64,000 nucleotides of DNA from Podocnemis expansa (Eukaryota > Chordata > Testudines > Podocnemididae). A program made the translations under genes and the position numbers. The notes below the pieces were generated by a model. That model did no database searches and had not been told where the DNA came from. It saw nothing but the letters and a program-made list of their open reading frames with translations. Of the stretch, positions 1 through 12,300 are shown one piece after another (positions within the stretch are counted from its first letter, which is position 1; each line of letters starts with the position of its first letter). The stretch spans positions 5,013,383 through 5,077,382 of the forward strand of contig ML682003.1 of assembly GCA_007922195.1 (NCBI GenBank). The letters are read 5' to 3'.

Positions 1-169
1 GTGCAAGGGCAGGCACTGCCCCCCCAATGGGCCTGTGGTTGGCACTGGGCAAAGTGATGCCTGCCTGTCCCACCCACCCGCAAGCTCATAATCCCCTGTT
101 CCAGGGAATTCTCCAGAGCATCCACACAGGGAGCAGGGACATTTCCACCCGACTGCAGGGTGCACTCAC

Positions 170-306
170 TCTGCGGCGAAGCCCTTGGAGAGGGAGTAGA
201 AGGAGATCAGTTGCACTACATCGGAGACAGCTGGGCCCATCTCCCACAGAACCCGCTTAAAGGAGAGGAAAGGGGAGTCCGGGGTGAACACACTGTCCTG
301 GTGCAC
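170..306 (-). CDS. ALT-like exon 7 (active-site lysine)
   Basis: 137 nt from ggcag| to GA|gtgagt. It encodes VHQDSVFTPDSPFLSFKRVL, then WEMGPAVSD and YSLSKGFAAE. It aligns with VYQDNVY, FHSFKKVLMEMGP and HSTSKGYMGE of ALT. The Schiff-base Lys is kept, but the Tyr of VYQD is His and the MGE after the Lys is AAE. The next exon (CGYRGGY region of ALT) must lie left of base 1. Confidence 0.85.
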
Positions 307-3300
307 CTGCCAGGTCAGAGAGGAGGATCAGGCTGGCACCTGTGGCAGGGAGAAAGGGCCTTGGGGTGCTGCCCACCAAGGCTGGGGAGGAGTCAGGGTG
401 AAGCCTGGAAGCAGGCACAGAGGAAGCCAGGGTGCTGCATAGGGCTGCCGGATGGGTCACAGTGCTTCACACGAGATCCTCCAAATAGACCCCCACATGC
501 CCCCCACTGCAGCTGGTGACTAAGGGCTGCTCTGCGAGACTCCAGCCCCACATGGTGCTGACATCCCTCCCCAAGGCTACTGGATCCCAGGGGTGGCCAG
601 GCACCAACCTCATCCACCAACAGGAGCAGCTTTTCCTCGGCAGCCAGCTGAAGAACATCCTGGATGTGCCTCCTACTCAGGACATGTCCTGTGGGCACAA
701 GCCAAGTGGGTGAGGTGCTTCTGGGCCCCTTTGATCCTGGCCTGACAGTGACCCTGGAGGAAGCCGAGAGCCAGGAGCCAGAGGGCAAAGGGGTGGGAGA
801 GTTGCCTGTTGTGCCAAGGCCAGGATGGAGTCCAGTGTGGGGCCATCTGGGCTGGCAGCTCCTTTCCTGATTGAGTGATGCTATCTGCTGGTTCTTGAGA
901 CCAGCCAGGAGCCTGCCCCACAAGGTGTGTCGTTGGTGTCTCCCTTCTTGCTGGGTGCTGAGTTCCACTCCCCTGCCCCACAAAGCTGCCCCTCGATCTC
1001 CTCACCCAGCTGGGAGACTATTGCCTTTTTGTCCTGCCCCAGGGAGAACCCCAGTTTGAGCATTGACTGCTCTGGGCACATCCCCTCTCCGATCCTGTGC
1101 CGCATGCCAGGGGACCCGATCCCTTGCGGCTTTTCCCCTGGCCAGGGCACTGCTGGGTGAGTCAGGGCCAACTCACCTGTCGGGTACCCAGGGTTGATGA
1201 CACACAGCACTTTGGGGATGCAGTGCTCCCTGGCTTCACCCAGTGCCCGCTTCATCTCCTTCACATCCAGGGCCCAGCCACCCTCCTCATCCAGGTGGTA
1301 CGGCACCCCGATGGCACCGACAAGCATTACGGCATCCACGTAGAGAGGGTGCCCAGGCACTGGCAGCAGCACGCCCGCCTTCCTGGGGTCCTGCTCATTG
1401 ACCAGCAGGGAGAGGAAATCCTGTGGGAGGATGAGAGAGTGCAGACTGCCCTGGGCCCAGGCGACGCCACTGGCATGACAGATGACAGGGCTCACAGGAC
1501 CAGCCTGATAGCCATCACCCAGAGTCACTCCTGTTACAACAGGGATGCTTGGGGGGGGGGGTCAGGGAAGGGCCATTACCAAGCCTGGCTCTTCCCCACC
1601 CTTTCTGTCCCCCCCAGCACAGCACAGGGGTTTGCCCCCTTTCTGCAGCTCTGCCTGAGACTAACTCCCATGGAGGCTGTTTTAAACACTTCCTCCATGT
1701 AATTCCCCTTTGGTGTTAGCACCTGGTGCTGCTGTGAGGGTCCCCCTCCCCCAGCCTCTCCACTGGCCCTCTCCATCCCCCAGCCACTCTGCTGGGCCCC
1801 TTCAGTACCCCATCTTCTCCACTGGCTGCCTCCTTTCCCCAGCCTCTCCATCGGGCCCCTCTCCGTCTCCTAGCCTTCCCCAGCCCCTCCACCGAGCCAT
1901 CGCCATGCCCCAGCCTCAGCCAGGTTCCCTGCATCCCCAGCCACTCAACCAGACACCCCCACCACATCCTCCAGCCCACAGCCATGCCACCTTGCTGTAT
2001 CCCCTCGCCTCTCTACTGAGCCCTCTGTCCCCCAGACTCTCGGTTGGGCATCCCTCCATCCCCATGGCTCTCCATGGCCTCCCCAGATCTCCCAGCCTCT
2101 CTGCTTGGTTGTCTCTGTCCCCCAGCCTCTCCACCAAGCCCCCTGCATCCCACAGCTACTCTACAGCCCCATCCACCCACTTTATGTCCCTTGCATTGGG
2201 GCTGCTCATGGCTGGTGGCAGCAGACTGGGTTCTGGGCAGACTGCAGCGGCTAGGGCTGGGTGTCCACATTGATCTGTGGTGGAGAGGGTCCTGACACAT
2301 GGCACAGCATGCTAAGGGTTAAATGACACCCCACTCAGCCCAGCATGGAGATGCTAGGGTTGTCTGCTCTGAGTCCTGGCTCCCCCAGCCTGGGGCCGGC
2401 TCACACTGGACTCACCACTATGGCTATGGTGATGCCCCCGCACACAGTGACGTTCCTGGGCTCACAGTGGATGCCGCCATCTCTCCTCTCCAGCCAGCGG
2501 GCCACCCTCTGGGGAAGGGTGGAGGTGAGGTACTCCATGTTATATGCTCCTGGGGAGAAGGACCCAGCCCAGCATCAGCAACAGATCCAAGGATCCCTCC
2601 TTCCCGTCCTCAGATCTGTGACAGTCAGCCAGAGGCAGCCACCAGCCCCTCTGGGCCACACTCATGTGCTTCATGTGGCTCAGCCACGAGGACGTGGGCC
2701 CTGCAGAGAGCGCAGCTGGGACTCTCTCCTCAGTTGAGCTCCCAGATGTGGTCTGGCCCCATGGAGGATGTGGGGCTCCAGTACCTGCACTGGAACCATT
2801 CAGTTCCTGCAGGATGCGACTTGCTCTCCGCTTGGCGTCCAGTGGCAAGGAGTCAGCCTGCAGCAGTTCTGGGTAAGCACAGATGGCAGCCACCTGTAGG
2901 AAGAGGGTCAGCACACTGGGTCCACTCAGAGCCGTTCGCCCAAGGCAGGGGTCAGCAGCCCAAAAGATAAGAAGAGCCATTTTTTAAAATTCCTTCAGTA
3001 ACCAAATGGTTTGAAAGCCACAAGGGTCATTGCCTGCTAGTTAAGAAACTGAATAAAAGAAAAGAGATGCATATTGATTTTTTAATAACAAAAAATGTTG
3101 TTTGCTGATGCAAACAATTTACATATAAATTTTAACCATATATGATGTGTTTTAATGACAGTTCACTTTTTAAAACAGAGGTTTTAGATCAATACAGAAA
3201 AATAATTGGCTGATGACACATTGCTGAATGAAGGTGTCATTGAAGTAAATGATCAGTTTGAGGTTACTTTTAGTTAACATTTAGCAATAAACGTGAGCTC

Positions 3301-6300
3301 TAATTGTTGGGTGGGAACAGAGGAGAAGAGAGGAGGAACAACTGCCTTCATTACCAGAAAAAATACAAAATGTCATGGTCCTACACACAAAGTACTCACT
3401 TCATTTTAGCTTTCTCAGTGTAAGTTGTACTTTAATATTCAGCGTTATATACACTGACATTCAAAGAAACTTGAGGGCCCTCTCAAACAAAAAGTAATTA
3501 AAATATGTTACTTATTAGATATAAAGAGGTCTTTGGGTACACAGAGAACTGAAACAAAGCATCTGGTAATAACTCCAGTGTCCTATCTCCGCCTTGGCCC
3601 AGAAGCAGAAGTACAAGAGAAAGATGTCAGTGGTACATCAGGACAAAGATGTGGAGTAATCTCCTCAACCAACCTTCAATAGGTACAAATTGGATCGATT
3701 CTTGAAGCATGGAGTTTGAACACCCCCTCTTTAACAAATTCTTTTAGCATCAACTATAACCCCTTTCTATATTCTCATTACCCATAAGTGTCCAATTTCA
3801 TTAGACTCTTGCTCAAAAAATTCTATCACTAAATTGAAATATTTGAGTCACAATTTTCATTAAATACTCTTCCTTTATACACCTTCCCTTTAAAAACAAA
3901 CAACCTGTAGCCAGCCAACACTGCCTTGTTCCCCCCCCCCCCCCTTCAGGTCACTTACAATTTTCTCCACAACTCTTCTTCCCTAACATAAGCTGAGTAC
4001 AGCATCAAAGCCAAGAGAAACCTTATAATGAAGGAAAACATGGCCCCAAGAATATTTTGAAGTTCAATAATAGTGCAAAAATAATAGTAATTTAAGACTA
4101 TGAATAAAGGTGAGCTTAAGAAATAAAAATAACAATCTTCATTAAAGGATATTTATCCTTTTCCATAATAGTTCTACAATAGCCTTACACAAAATTTATA
4201 GACTTCTTCAGGGTAGCACACTACTTTCTCTGCTTTCCAATTCCAAAGAAATAAAGGTTTGGATTCCACAGAACTCTGGCAACCAGAATAGCATTTAAAA
4301 ATCCACCCAAAAACAAACAGGGCACCCGGGTGGCATCCCAAGCCAAATTTTGATTTAGTGCCCCCCCACCCCACCCCCCCATTCATGGAGGTTGAAAACG
4401 GTTTTCCAAAGTGCATAAATCTCCAGCGTCTGCCTGCAGGGGGATGTAAAGTGCTCTCTTCCTACATGACTTTAGCTGTGGGTTGACTAACAGTGCCTGA
4501 GCTGCTAGGAAAGAGTTGAAGAGGTGGGAGCCAGCCTGATCTTCGTGGGCCTAGGTGCCCCTAAGAACTGTCACCTGAAGCCACGTCTGTCTCTTGCCTC
4601 ACAGTAGGGCTGGCCCTGCAGGGCACTAACATTTGCAACTAATAGTTCTCCTTTGAGCTCTGCTCGCAAAATCCAGTTACAGGTGTCTACGTGCCACAGC
4701 GCATGGTAGCTCGGAAAGTCTTTAGCGTTAGCCTGTCAGGTCAGGGCGCACGGCCAACGCCCCTTCCGCGCCTCAACTGCAGCTATATAGGTGACCGTGA
4801 CCCTGACCCTCCCACTTCCTTTTTCCACCATCAGCGTCGGTTCGGATCAGTGTAAACTTGCGAAACGCAAGTGCCTGTCTTTCGCGTGAAATTCAAGATG
4901 GCTGATTTCAAGCCGTGCTTGGAATGCTGCACGGCTTTTCCGATGGAAAACCCAGACGAAAAATGCCTTGCTTGCTTGGGTGAGTCCCACCTCTTGGCGG
5001 AATGCTCCATTTGCCAGTCCTTCAAGCGGAAGACCCACTTAGAAAGGGAGCACGGCCTTCTCTTGATCTTGGGGAGCAGAGCAACCACCCTGGAAACCAG
5101 CTGAGCCACAAGTGCTCTGCTGGATCCCTGATTGGCTCAGGCTCAGGAACCCCGCCACCGATCATTGGTACCTGACTTGAAACCTTGACCCGCTATGGTA
5201 CTGCTCCAGCACTGAGTTCCTTGGTCACCAGGTAGCCCTTCAGCTGTACCGAGACAGGTACCGGCACAGGCACCCCCAGCAGCCCAACAAGGGTGCCATA
5301 ACCCAGCTCTGGTGCAGAAGAAGAAGAAGAAAACCAAGGGGGCACTGTCTCCATCAGTACAACAGAACATGGTACCGCCTCTCATGGTACCTACATCAAA
5401 CCCGGTACTGCCAGATCCGCTACCGCCAGGCCCGGTACCAACAAGCCCAGTACCGTCATCTAGCCCGGCACCAATATTGATACTGGCATTCAGTTCCATG
5501 CTAGCTTCTGACCCGGCACCAATCTGTAACCACGTACTAGCAGCTAGCCCAACACCGGGACCCAGCACAGAACCTCCCAGCCTTCCACTGGTACAACAGT
5601 TGGGTACAGAGGGACAGGGAACCTCACTCCATTGGTCCTCTGAAGAGCCCTCGGTATCAGGCTCCCGGATAGCAGGTGGAGTGCCTTGTAGATCGTCCTC
5701 CAAGGACCTCTCCTCCCTGTCTCAGGAGGAGTGCCCAAGAAAGAGACTGCGCAAGAGCTCTCCATCCCCCAGCTCAGTGAGCTCAGCAAGACCATGGGTA
5801 CATGGGGAGGTGTCCGTGCTTCCCACTGCACCTATGCCTCTAGCGAGATTGTCCCATAACGAATGGACCCTCAATTGGATGAGCACAACTGATGACGCCT
5901 CATCCCTCTATGCCAATCGCCTCCACCGGAGTCCTCGGACCTCTCCGATGACGAACCTGATCCTGATTGTACGCAACACAGTAGATCCCAGGCCCAATTC
6001 TCCTCATCACCAGATAAGCGCCTAATCGACACATCCGCTGACCGCGAGGGGGATCCCCACATTGAGCAGGATCTTCTCCGTCATATGGTAGCGAACCTTA
6101 AATTGAAATTAGGAGTAATCCAAGAGGAGGATGACTCCCTCTTTGATGCTTGCTGTAGAACCCCTCCAGCAAGGGTGGCAATCCCGTTACACTCGGGAGT
6201 ATATCACATCGTCCAAGAACGCTGGCAAACGCCAACCTTGATCCCGCCAGTGTCCAAAGTCAAGGATAAGAAATACTACGTGTCTCCTGCTGGGTTGTCT

Positions 6301-9300
6301 TTCCTATTTCATCACCCCATCCCAGGGTCTTTGGTGGTTGATGCCGTAAACCAAAGGGAGAGACAGGGCCAGCCGAGATCCACACCCAAAAACAGAGAGG
6401 CGAAGACACTCGACCTCCTGGAGACGAACGTATAGTCCTCCATGGCCCTCCAGCTGCATATCTCCAACCATTCAGCCTTAATGATGCGTTACATCTTTAA
6501 CCTGTTGGAGGCCATGCAAAACTTCCACACGGCCATCTCTGTGGGGGATCCGGGACTCAGCTGGCCGCCCGCGGCTGCGGTGGCCCCGTCCCCGGCAGTG
6601 GATCGGGGGTCTGGCTGCCTGCGGGCGCGGGCATGGGCCTGGCCTCCAGCAGCCGCTTCTGGCCGCACCGCGCCGCTGCCTAGCTGCTTGCGGCGGCTCG
6701 GCCCCCCCCCCGGCCCTATCCCTGGCCAGGGGGTGGGGCCTTCCAGCTGGGGGCGGGGCCTGCCCACTGGGGGTGGGGGCTGGGCCTGTGCCCCGGGTCC
6801 CTTGCCCCCCCAGTGATGCCTCTGTATATCCCTAGGGATCGAAGCGTGGACCTTGAGTCCTTCATACCATGGAGCTTCATATCCGTGGATGAAGCAAAGG
6901 GGTCAGGGCCTTCAAAGGGGAGGTCTTGGATAATTTGCTGCATCTGTGCAGATAGGCCTGAGCCTTGGAGGCAGACTGACTGACTCATGACTCCTGCGGA
7001 GGCCGTGGTGAGGGCTGCTGTATCCACTGCATCCCAGCTTGCCGCCAGAGCATCCGTGGATGCCCTCTCCCCTTCCTCTAGCATTGCTTCGAAGTCTCTC
7101 AGGAGCTCCTCAGAGATGGCCGTGTGGAAGTTTTGCATGGCCTCCAACAGGTTAAAGATGTAACGCATCATTAAGGCTGAATGGTTGGAGATATGCAGCT
7201 GGAGGGCCGCGGAGGACTATACCTTCCTCCCCAGGAGGTCGAGTGTCTTCGCCTCTTTGTTTTTGGGTGTGGATCTCGGTTGGCCCTGTCTCTCCCTTTG
7301 GTTTACGGCATCAACCACCAAAGACCCTGGGATGGGGTGATGAAATAGGAAAGACAACCCAGCAGGAGAGACGTAGTATTTCTTATCCTTGACTTTGGAC
7401 ACTGACGGGATCAAGGATGGCGCTTGCCAGCGTTCTTGGACGATGTGATACACTCTCGAGTGTAACGGGATTGCCACCCTTGCTGGAGGGGTTCTACAGC
7501 AAGCATCAAAGAGGGAGTCATCCTTCTCTTGGCTTACTCCTAATTTCAGTTTAAGGTTCGCTGCAGCAGCCCTGTCCCCCACCAGGGATCAAGGGCCTGG
7601 CTGCCCATGGGCGCGGGCCCGGCCTCCAGCGGCCGCTTCTGGCCATGCCACGCCGCGGCCTAGCCACTTGCAGCAGCGTGGCCTCCCACTGGCCCTATCC
7701 CTGGCCAGGGGTGGGGCCTGCCAGGCAGCCAGCTGGGGATTGGGCCCTGGATCCCCAGCCCGATTGGGCCGGAGATCCGGGGCACTGGCGTTGGGACCCA
7801 GGGCAAGTGCCCCGAGTGCCCAATGCCAGCTACGCCCCTGGGGATGTATACCCCGCAATCCAACAGGCGCTCGACGAGACCACATCAACAGCTCCAACAG
7901 CAGTTGCAGCAATTAAAACAACAGATTCAACTGCAGAATCAGTTCACAAGATCTCTCCAGTTCCCCCAGCTCCACCTTGGGGACCTGGATAAGGACAAGA
8001 ATCATCCAGGTAAGGAGGGAAGCTCAACGTCTCACAGTCCGGAAGGTGTGGACAGGGGTCCAACCGCTCCTCAGGCCATAAATAGTGTTTTTGACAGTCC
8101 CTTCGACGGCAGCGCACCGGGGTCCCTGTTCTCCCCCCACCACCTGTGCCACTTTGGCTGCCGGTGGGCCCAAATTACATCAGACCAGTGGGTCCTCAAC
8201 ATGGTAGTATGAGGATACTGCATCCAATTCCTTTCAACCCCTCGGGACAGAAAACCACCCCCTTGTGCAGCACTGGGGAACCAAGAACAGTTACGCCAGC
8301 TCGAGGCTGAATGCCAAAAACTCCTCTTCCTCGGGACCATAGAAAAGGTCCCCAAGCGGAAGAGGGGCAAGGGATTTTACTCCTGATACTTCCTGGTCCC
8401 CAAACCCAATAGGGATCTATGGCCTATTCTAGACCTCAGAGCGCTAAACAAGTACCTAAGGAAAATAAAGTTCTGCATGGTTTCCCTGTCTCAGATTGTT
8501 CCCTCCCTGCCCCTGGAAGACTGGTTCACAGCCCTCAACCTAAAGGACGCTTACTTTCACATAGCCATCCAACTCCACCACAGACGCTTCCTCTGGTTTG
8601 TGGTGGCACAGAGCCATTACCAGTTCACCACTCTTCCCTTCGGGCTATCACTGGTCCCCAGGGTGTTTACGAAATGTGTGGCACTGGTCGCAGCATTACT
8701 ACGCAAGAGGGGCATCAAAATCTACCCCTACCTAGATGAGTGGCTCATAGTAGGGAAGTCAAGCTGCCAAGTACAACATCACATCAAACTGGTAGTAAAG
8801 CTTTGCAGATTCCTCAGTCTCTGCATAAACACAGAGGGTATGTCCACATGAGTCTTTTATTTCAAAACAACACTGGTTGTTTCGAAATAAAAAACTGTAT
8901 GTCCACATGATGTTTTCTTGTTTCGAAACAAGGGAGCCCCTCATTTTGAAACAAGAATCATCATTTCGAAACCGCTTAAACCGCTTTGATTTCAAAACAA
9001 CAGTTATTTTGAAACTGGTTGTTTCAAAATAACGCCGTTTGGACATGTTATTTTGAAACAACCATTGTTTTGAAATAACAATGACCTTCTGAAGGTCCCA
9101 CCCCCCCAGCACCCTGGCCAGGGTGCTGAGTGGAGTGCAGGGGGCGGCAGGTGCCCCAGCCGGCTTCTCCCACCGCTTCCCCTTGCCTGGGGGAGAGGGA
9201 GCGGCGGGTACACCAGCTGGCTTCCCCTGCCACTTCCCCTTGCTGGGAGCAGGGGGGGTTGGGTGCCTCAGCCCCTTCACCCACCCCTGCCCCCAGCAAG

Positions 9301-12300
9301 GGGAAGTGGCGGGCGAAGCTGGCTGAGGCAACCGCCGGGGCTCTGCCCCCCACCCAGGCTCAGGGGGAGCTGCTGGCCCTGCACTAGCCGAGCCCGCTAG
9401 CCAAGCCTCCTAGCCAAGCCTGGGTGGGAGGCAAAGCCAGCACCTGTGACTAGCGTGGGGCCAGGAGCCCCTCCCCGAGCCCGGATGGGGGGCAAAGCCG
9501 CTGCCACTGCCCCCGCCCACGCCGCCTGGGCAGCAAGCGGTGAGGCCGGGTGGGGGGGCAGAGCCCCTTCCCCTGCCCCAGCCCTGGAGGCAGGTAGGCA
9601 GGGGCAGATGGGGCTACGGCAGCCCCTGCCCCGGCTAGGGGGATAGAAACCCAGCCCAGGCAGGGGCAGAGCAGGCTCCCCGCCCTGGGGGCATGGGTTG
9701 CCTAGCCCCCTGCTACCTCTTCCCCCCCCCAGTCTCAAGGCAGGAGCAGGGGGCTAGGCTGGGAGCTGCTTGCCTGCAGACTGCAAGCAGCTCCCAGCCC
9801 CATGGGGCTCCTAGCCCCCTGCTCCTGACTTGAGGCTGGGGTGGGGAAAGGGAGTAACAGGGGGCTAGGCGACCCATGCCCCTGCTTAGGGCAGTGGGGC
9901 AGAGGAGCAGGGGGGAAACAAGGGGAAAGAGGGGCTTCCCCTCTGTCCACCCCCACATTTTTCCCCTGCCATTGGCTCTGGAGAGCTGGTGGTAGGGGAT
10001 TGGTTGGCAACATGGCCCCACCGGGGGGCCATGTTGCCACACCACCCATCGTGCCCCTCTCCTCAATCAAAATAGCAAGTCCTCTGTTTGGACATGCTAT
10101 TTCGATTGGGGCTTTTCCCTTGTTTCGGATTGGATTTTAGTTATTTCAAATTAAGTCGTTTCGAAATAAGGGCTTTATTTTGAAACGACTTGTTTTGAAA
10201 TAACTTATTTTGAAACAAGGCCCTGTGTGTGGACATAGCCAGAGAAGTCAAAGCTCTGCCCCACTTAGGACATAGAGTTCATAGCAGCGCAACTAAACGC
10301 CCATCGAGGCACGGCGTCCTTGCCCCTGTCAAGATTTCGGTCCATCTGCACCATCGTTACGGAACTGCAAGCGCTGAGACTAGCCACAGCTAGCTGGTGC
10401 ATGCAGCTTCTGGGTCTCATGGCAGCTGCCACTGCAGTAATCCAGACAGCATGCTTGAGGATGAGATCCTTCCAGCTCTGGTTCTCCATGATGTGCCAGC
10501 CATGGAGAGATCATCTAGACAAGGTACTCTCAGTTCCCCAGCACGTCCTGGAGGGACCACCGCTTTGCGATGGGGGTATTCCATTCAGGGAGCCCAAACC
10601 TGTGGTGTTTTGGACTACCTGGGGTCTTGGGGCTGTCATAGTGATAAATGGGAGGGTCGTTTAGGTGCTAGGGAAACCTGTCTGTCAGGTCCTCTCTTCA
10701 CCAGAAAGCATAATGTGTGACAATACAGCCCCAATTCCATAAGTCTCCGGCCAAGGTTAAGGCTATCATGGATGGTCTGCTACCTCAGAACAGACAGGTT
10801 TCCCTAGCACCTAAACGACCCCCCCATTTATCACTATGACAACCCCAATGACCTTAGGTAGTCCAAAACACCACAAAACCCTCAGAGACCCACATAACGG
10901 ACGCTTTGGACTGAGGTTGGGGAGCCCATCTGTCCAGGGACCTTTCCATGCAGGGTCTCGGACACCCGAGGACAAACACCTCCACATAAATGTGAAGGAA
11001 CTACAGGCCATCAGACTGGCCTGCATGACCTTCCTCGACAAAATTCGCGGCAGAATGGTCCAGGTCCTCACGGACAATACAATGGCCGTATTCTATACCA
11101 ACCAGCGAGGGGGGTTATGCTCCTCGGCCCTGTATGAGGAGGCATGCAAACTTTGGCAGCTGGTGATAGATCACCACTTTACACCAGTTGCCTCCCATCT
11201 ACCGGGGTGAACAACGGCTTAGTGGACTCACTCAGCAGGAAAACCCTAGCGAATCACGAGTGGTCCCTTCAAAACAAGGTGTTTTCCCTGTTGACAGAAA
11301 GATGGGGCCCTCCCCTGGTGGACCCCTTCAACACGAAACAGAATTGCAAATGCCTCCAATTCTGTTCCCTCTGGGGTCAGGAGGAGGGCTCACTCAGCGA
11401 CACCTTCCTCTTCAGTTGGTCAGGGGCCCTGATGTATGCCTTCCTGCCAATTCCCCTGATCCACAGAGTGCTACTGAAGGTCCTTGCAGATGGAGCACAC
11501 ATCATCCTGATAGCTCCAGACTGGCACAGACAACACGGGTTCCCGCTCCTGCAGGACTTGTCCATAAAGACCCCACTCCGCCTCCCTCAGTGGCCGGATC
11601 TCCTAACACAGGACTTGGGGCACCTTTGGCACCCGAACCCAGGCCTCCTAAACCTGACAGCCTGGATGCTTTCTGGCTCAGCGAGCAAGAGAGGTGCTGC
11701 TCGGACAGCATTAAGAAGGTCCTGGTTGGCAGCAGTAAACCCTCCACTAGGTCCACATACACGGCCAAATGGAAACGCTTCTCCACTTGGTCCCGTGACA
11801 AAGGCACAGATCCCATCACAGCACCAATCCATACAATTCTGGACTATCTTCTAGACCTTAGAGAAAAAGGCCTGTCCCTGTCTTCACTGAGAGTCCACTT
11901 AGCAGCAATTTCAGCCCTTCACGAAAGGGTAGATGGGGCTCCAGTCTTTTCACACCCCCTATCTCACAGGTTCCTGAAAGGGGTGGCAAAGCTTTTTCCC
12001 CACCCTCGTAAGCCCACCCCTCAGTGGGATCTGAATGTTGTACTCCGGGCATTAACAGAGCTGCCATACAAACCCTTGTATTCAGCCACTCTGCTAGTTT
12101 TGTCATGGAAGGTGGCTTTCTTAGTAGCAATCACCTCAGCTAGAAGGGTTTCAGAGTTGTGAGCTCTTTTCTCTGAACCCCCATAGACGACGTTCTTCCT
12201 GGACAAGGTGGTCCTCTGTCACCACCCTTCCTTTCTACCCAAGGTGGCCACCCCCTTCCACATGAACCAAGAAATTTGCCTTCCTGTGTTCTATCCCAAT

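Noticed and set aside
467..658. ALT exon 6 read through to a long open frame lacking the active-site lysine
   Set aside because: The exon ends at the GAG|gttggt donor at 609. The true lysine exon is at 170-306, so the catalytic Lys is not lost.
1710..2273. Long Pro/Ser-rich open frame
   Set aside because: It follows from a C+T-rich degenerate minisatellite within an intron of the minus-strand gene.
11188..11650. Open frame upstream of the DIRS recombinase as a separate protein
   Set aside because: It is the recombinase frame overlapping the RNase H-linker frame; the conserved residues before 11650 are in the other frame.
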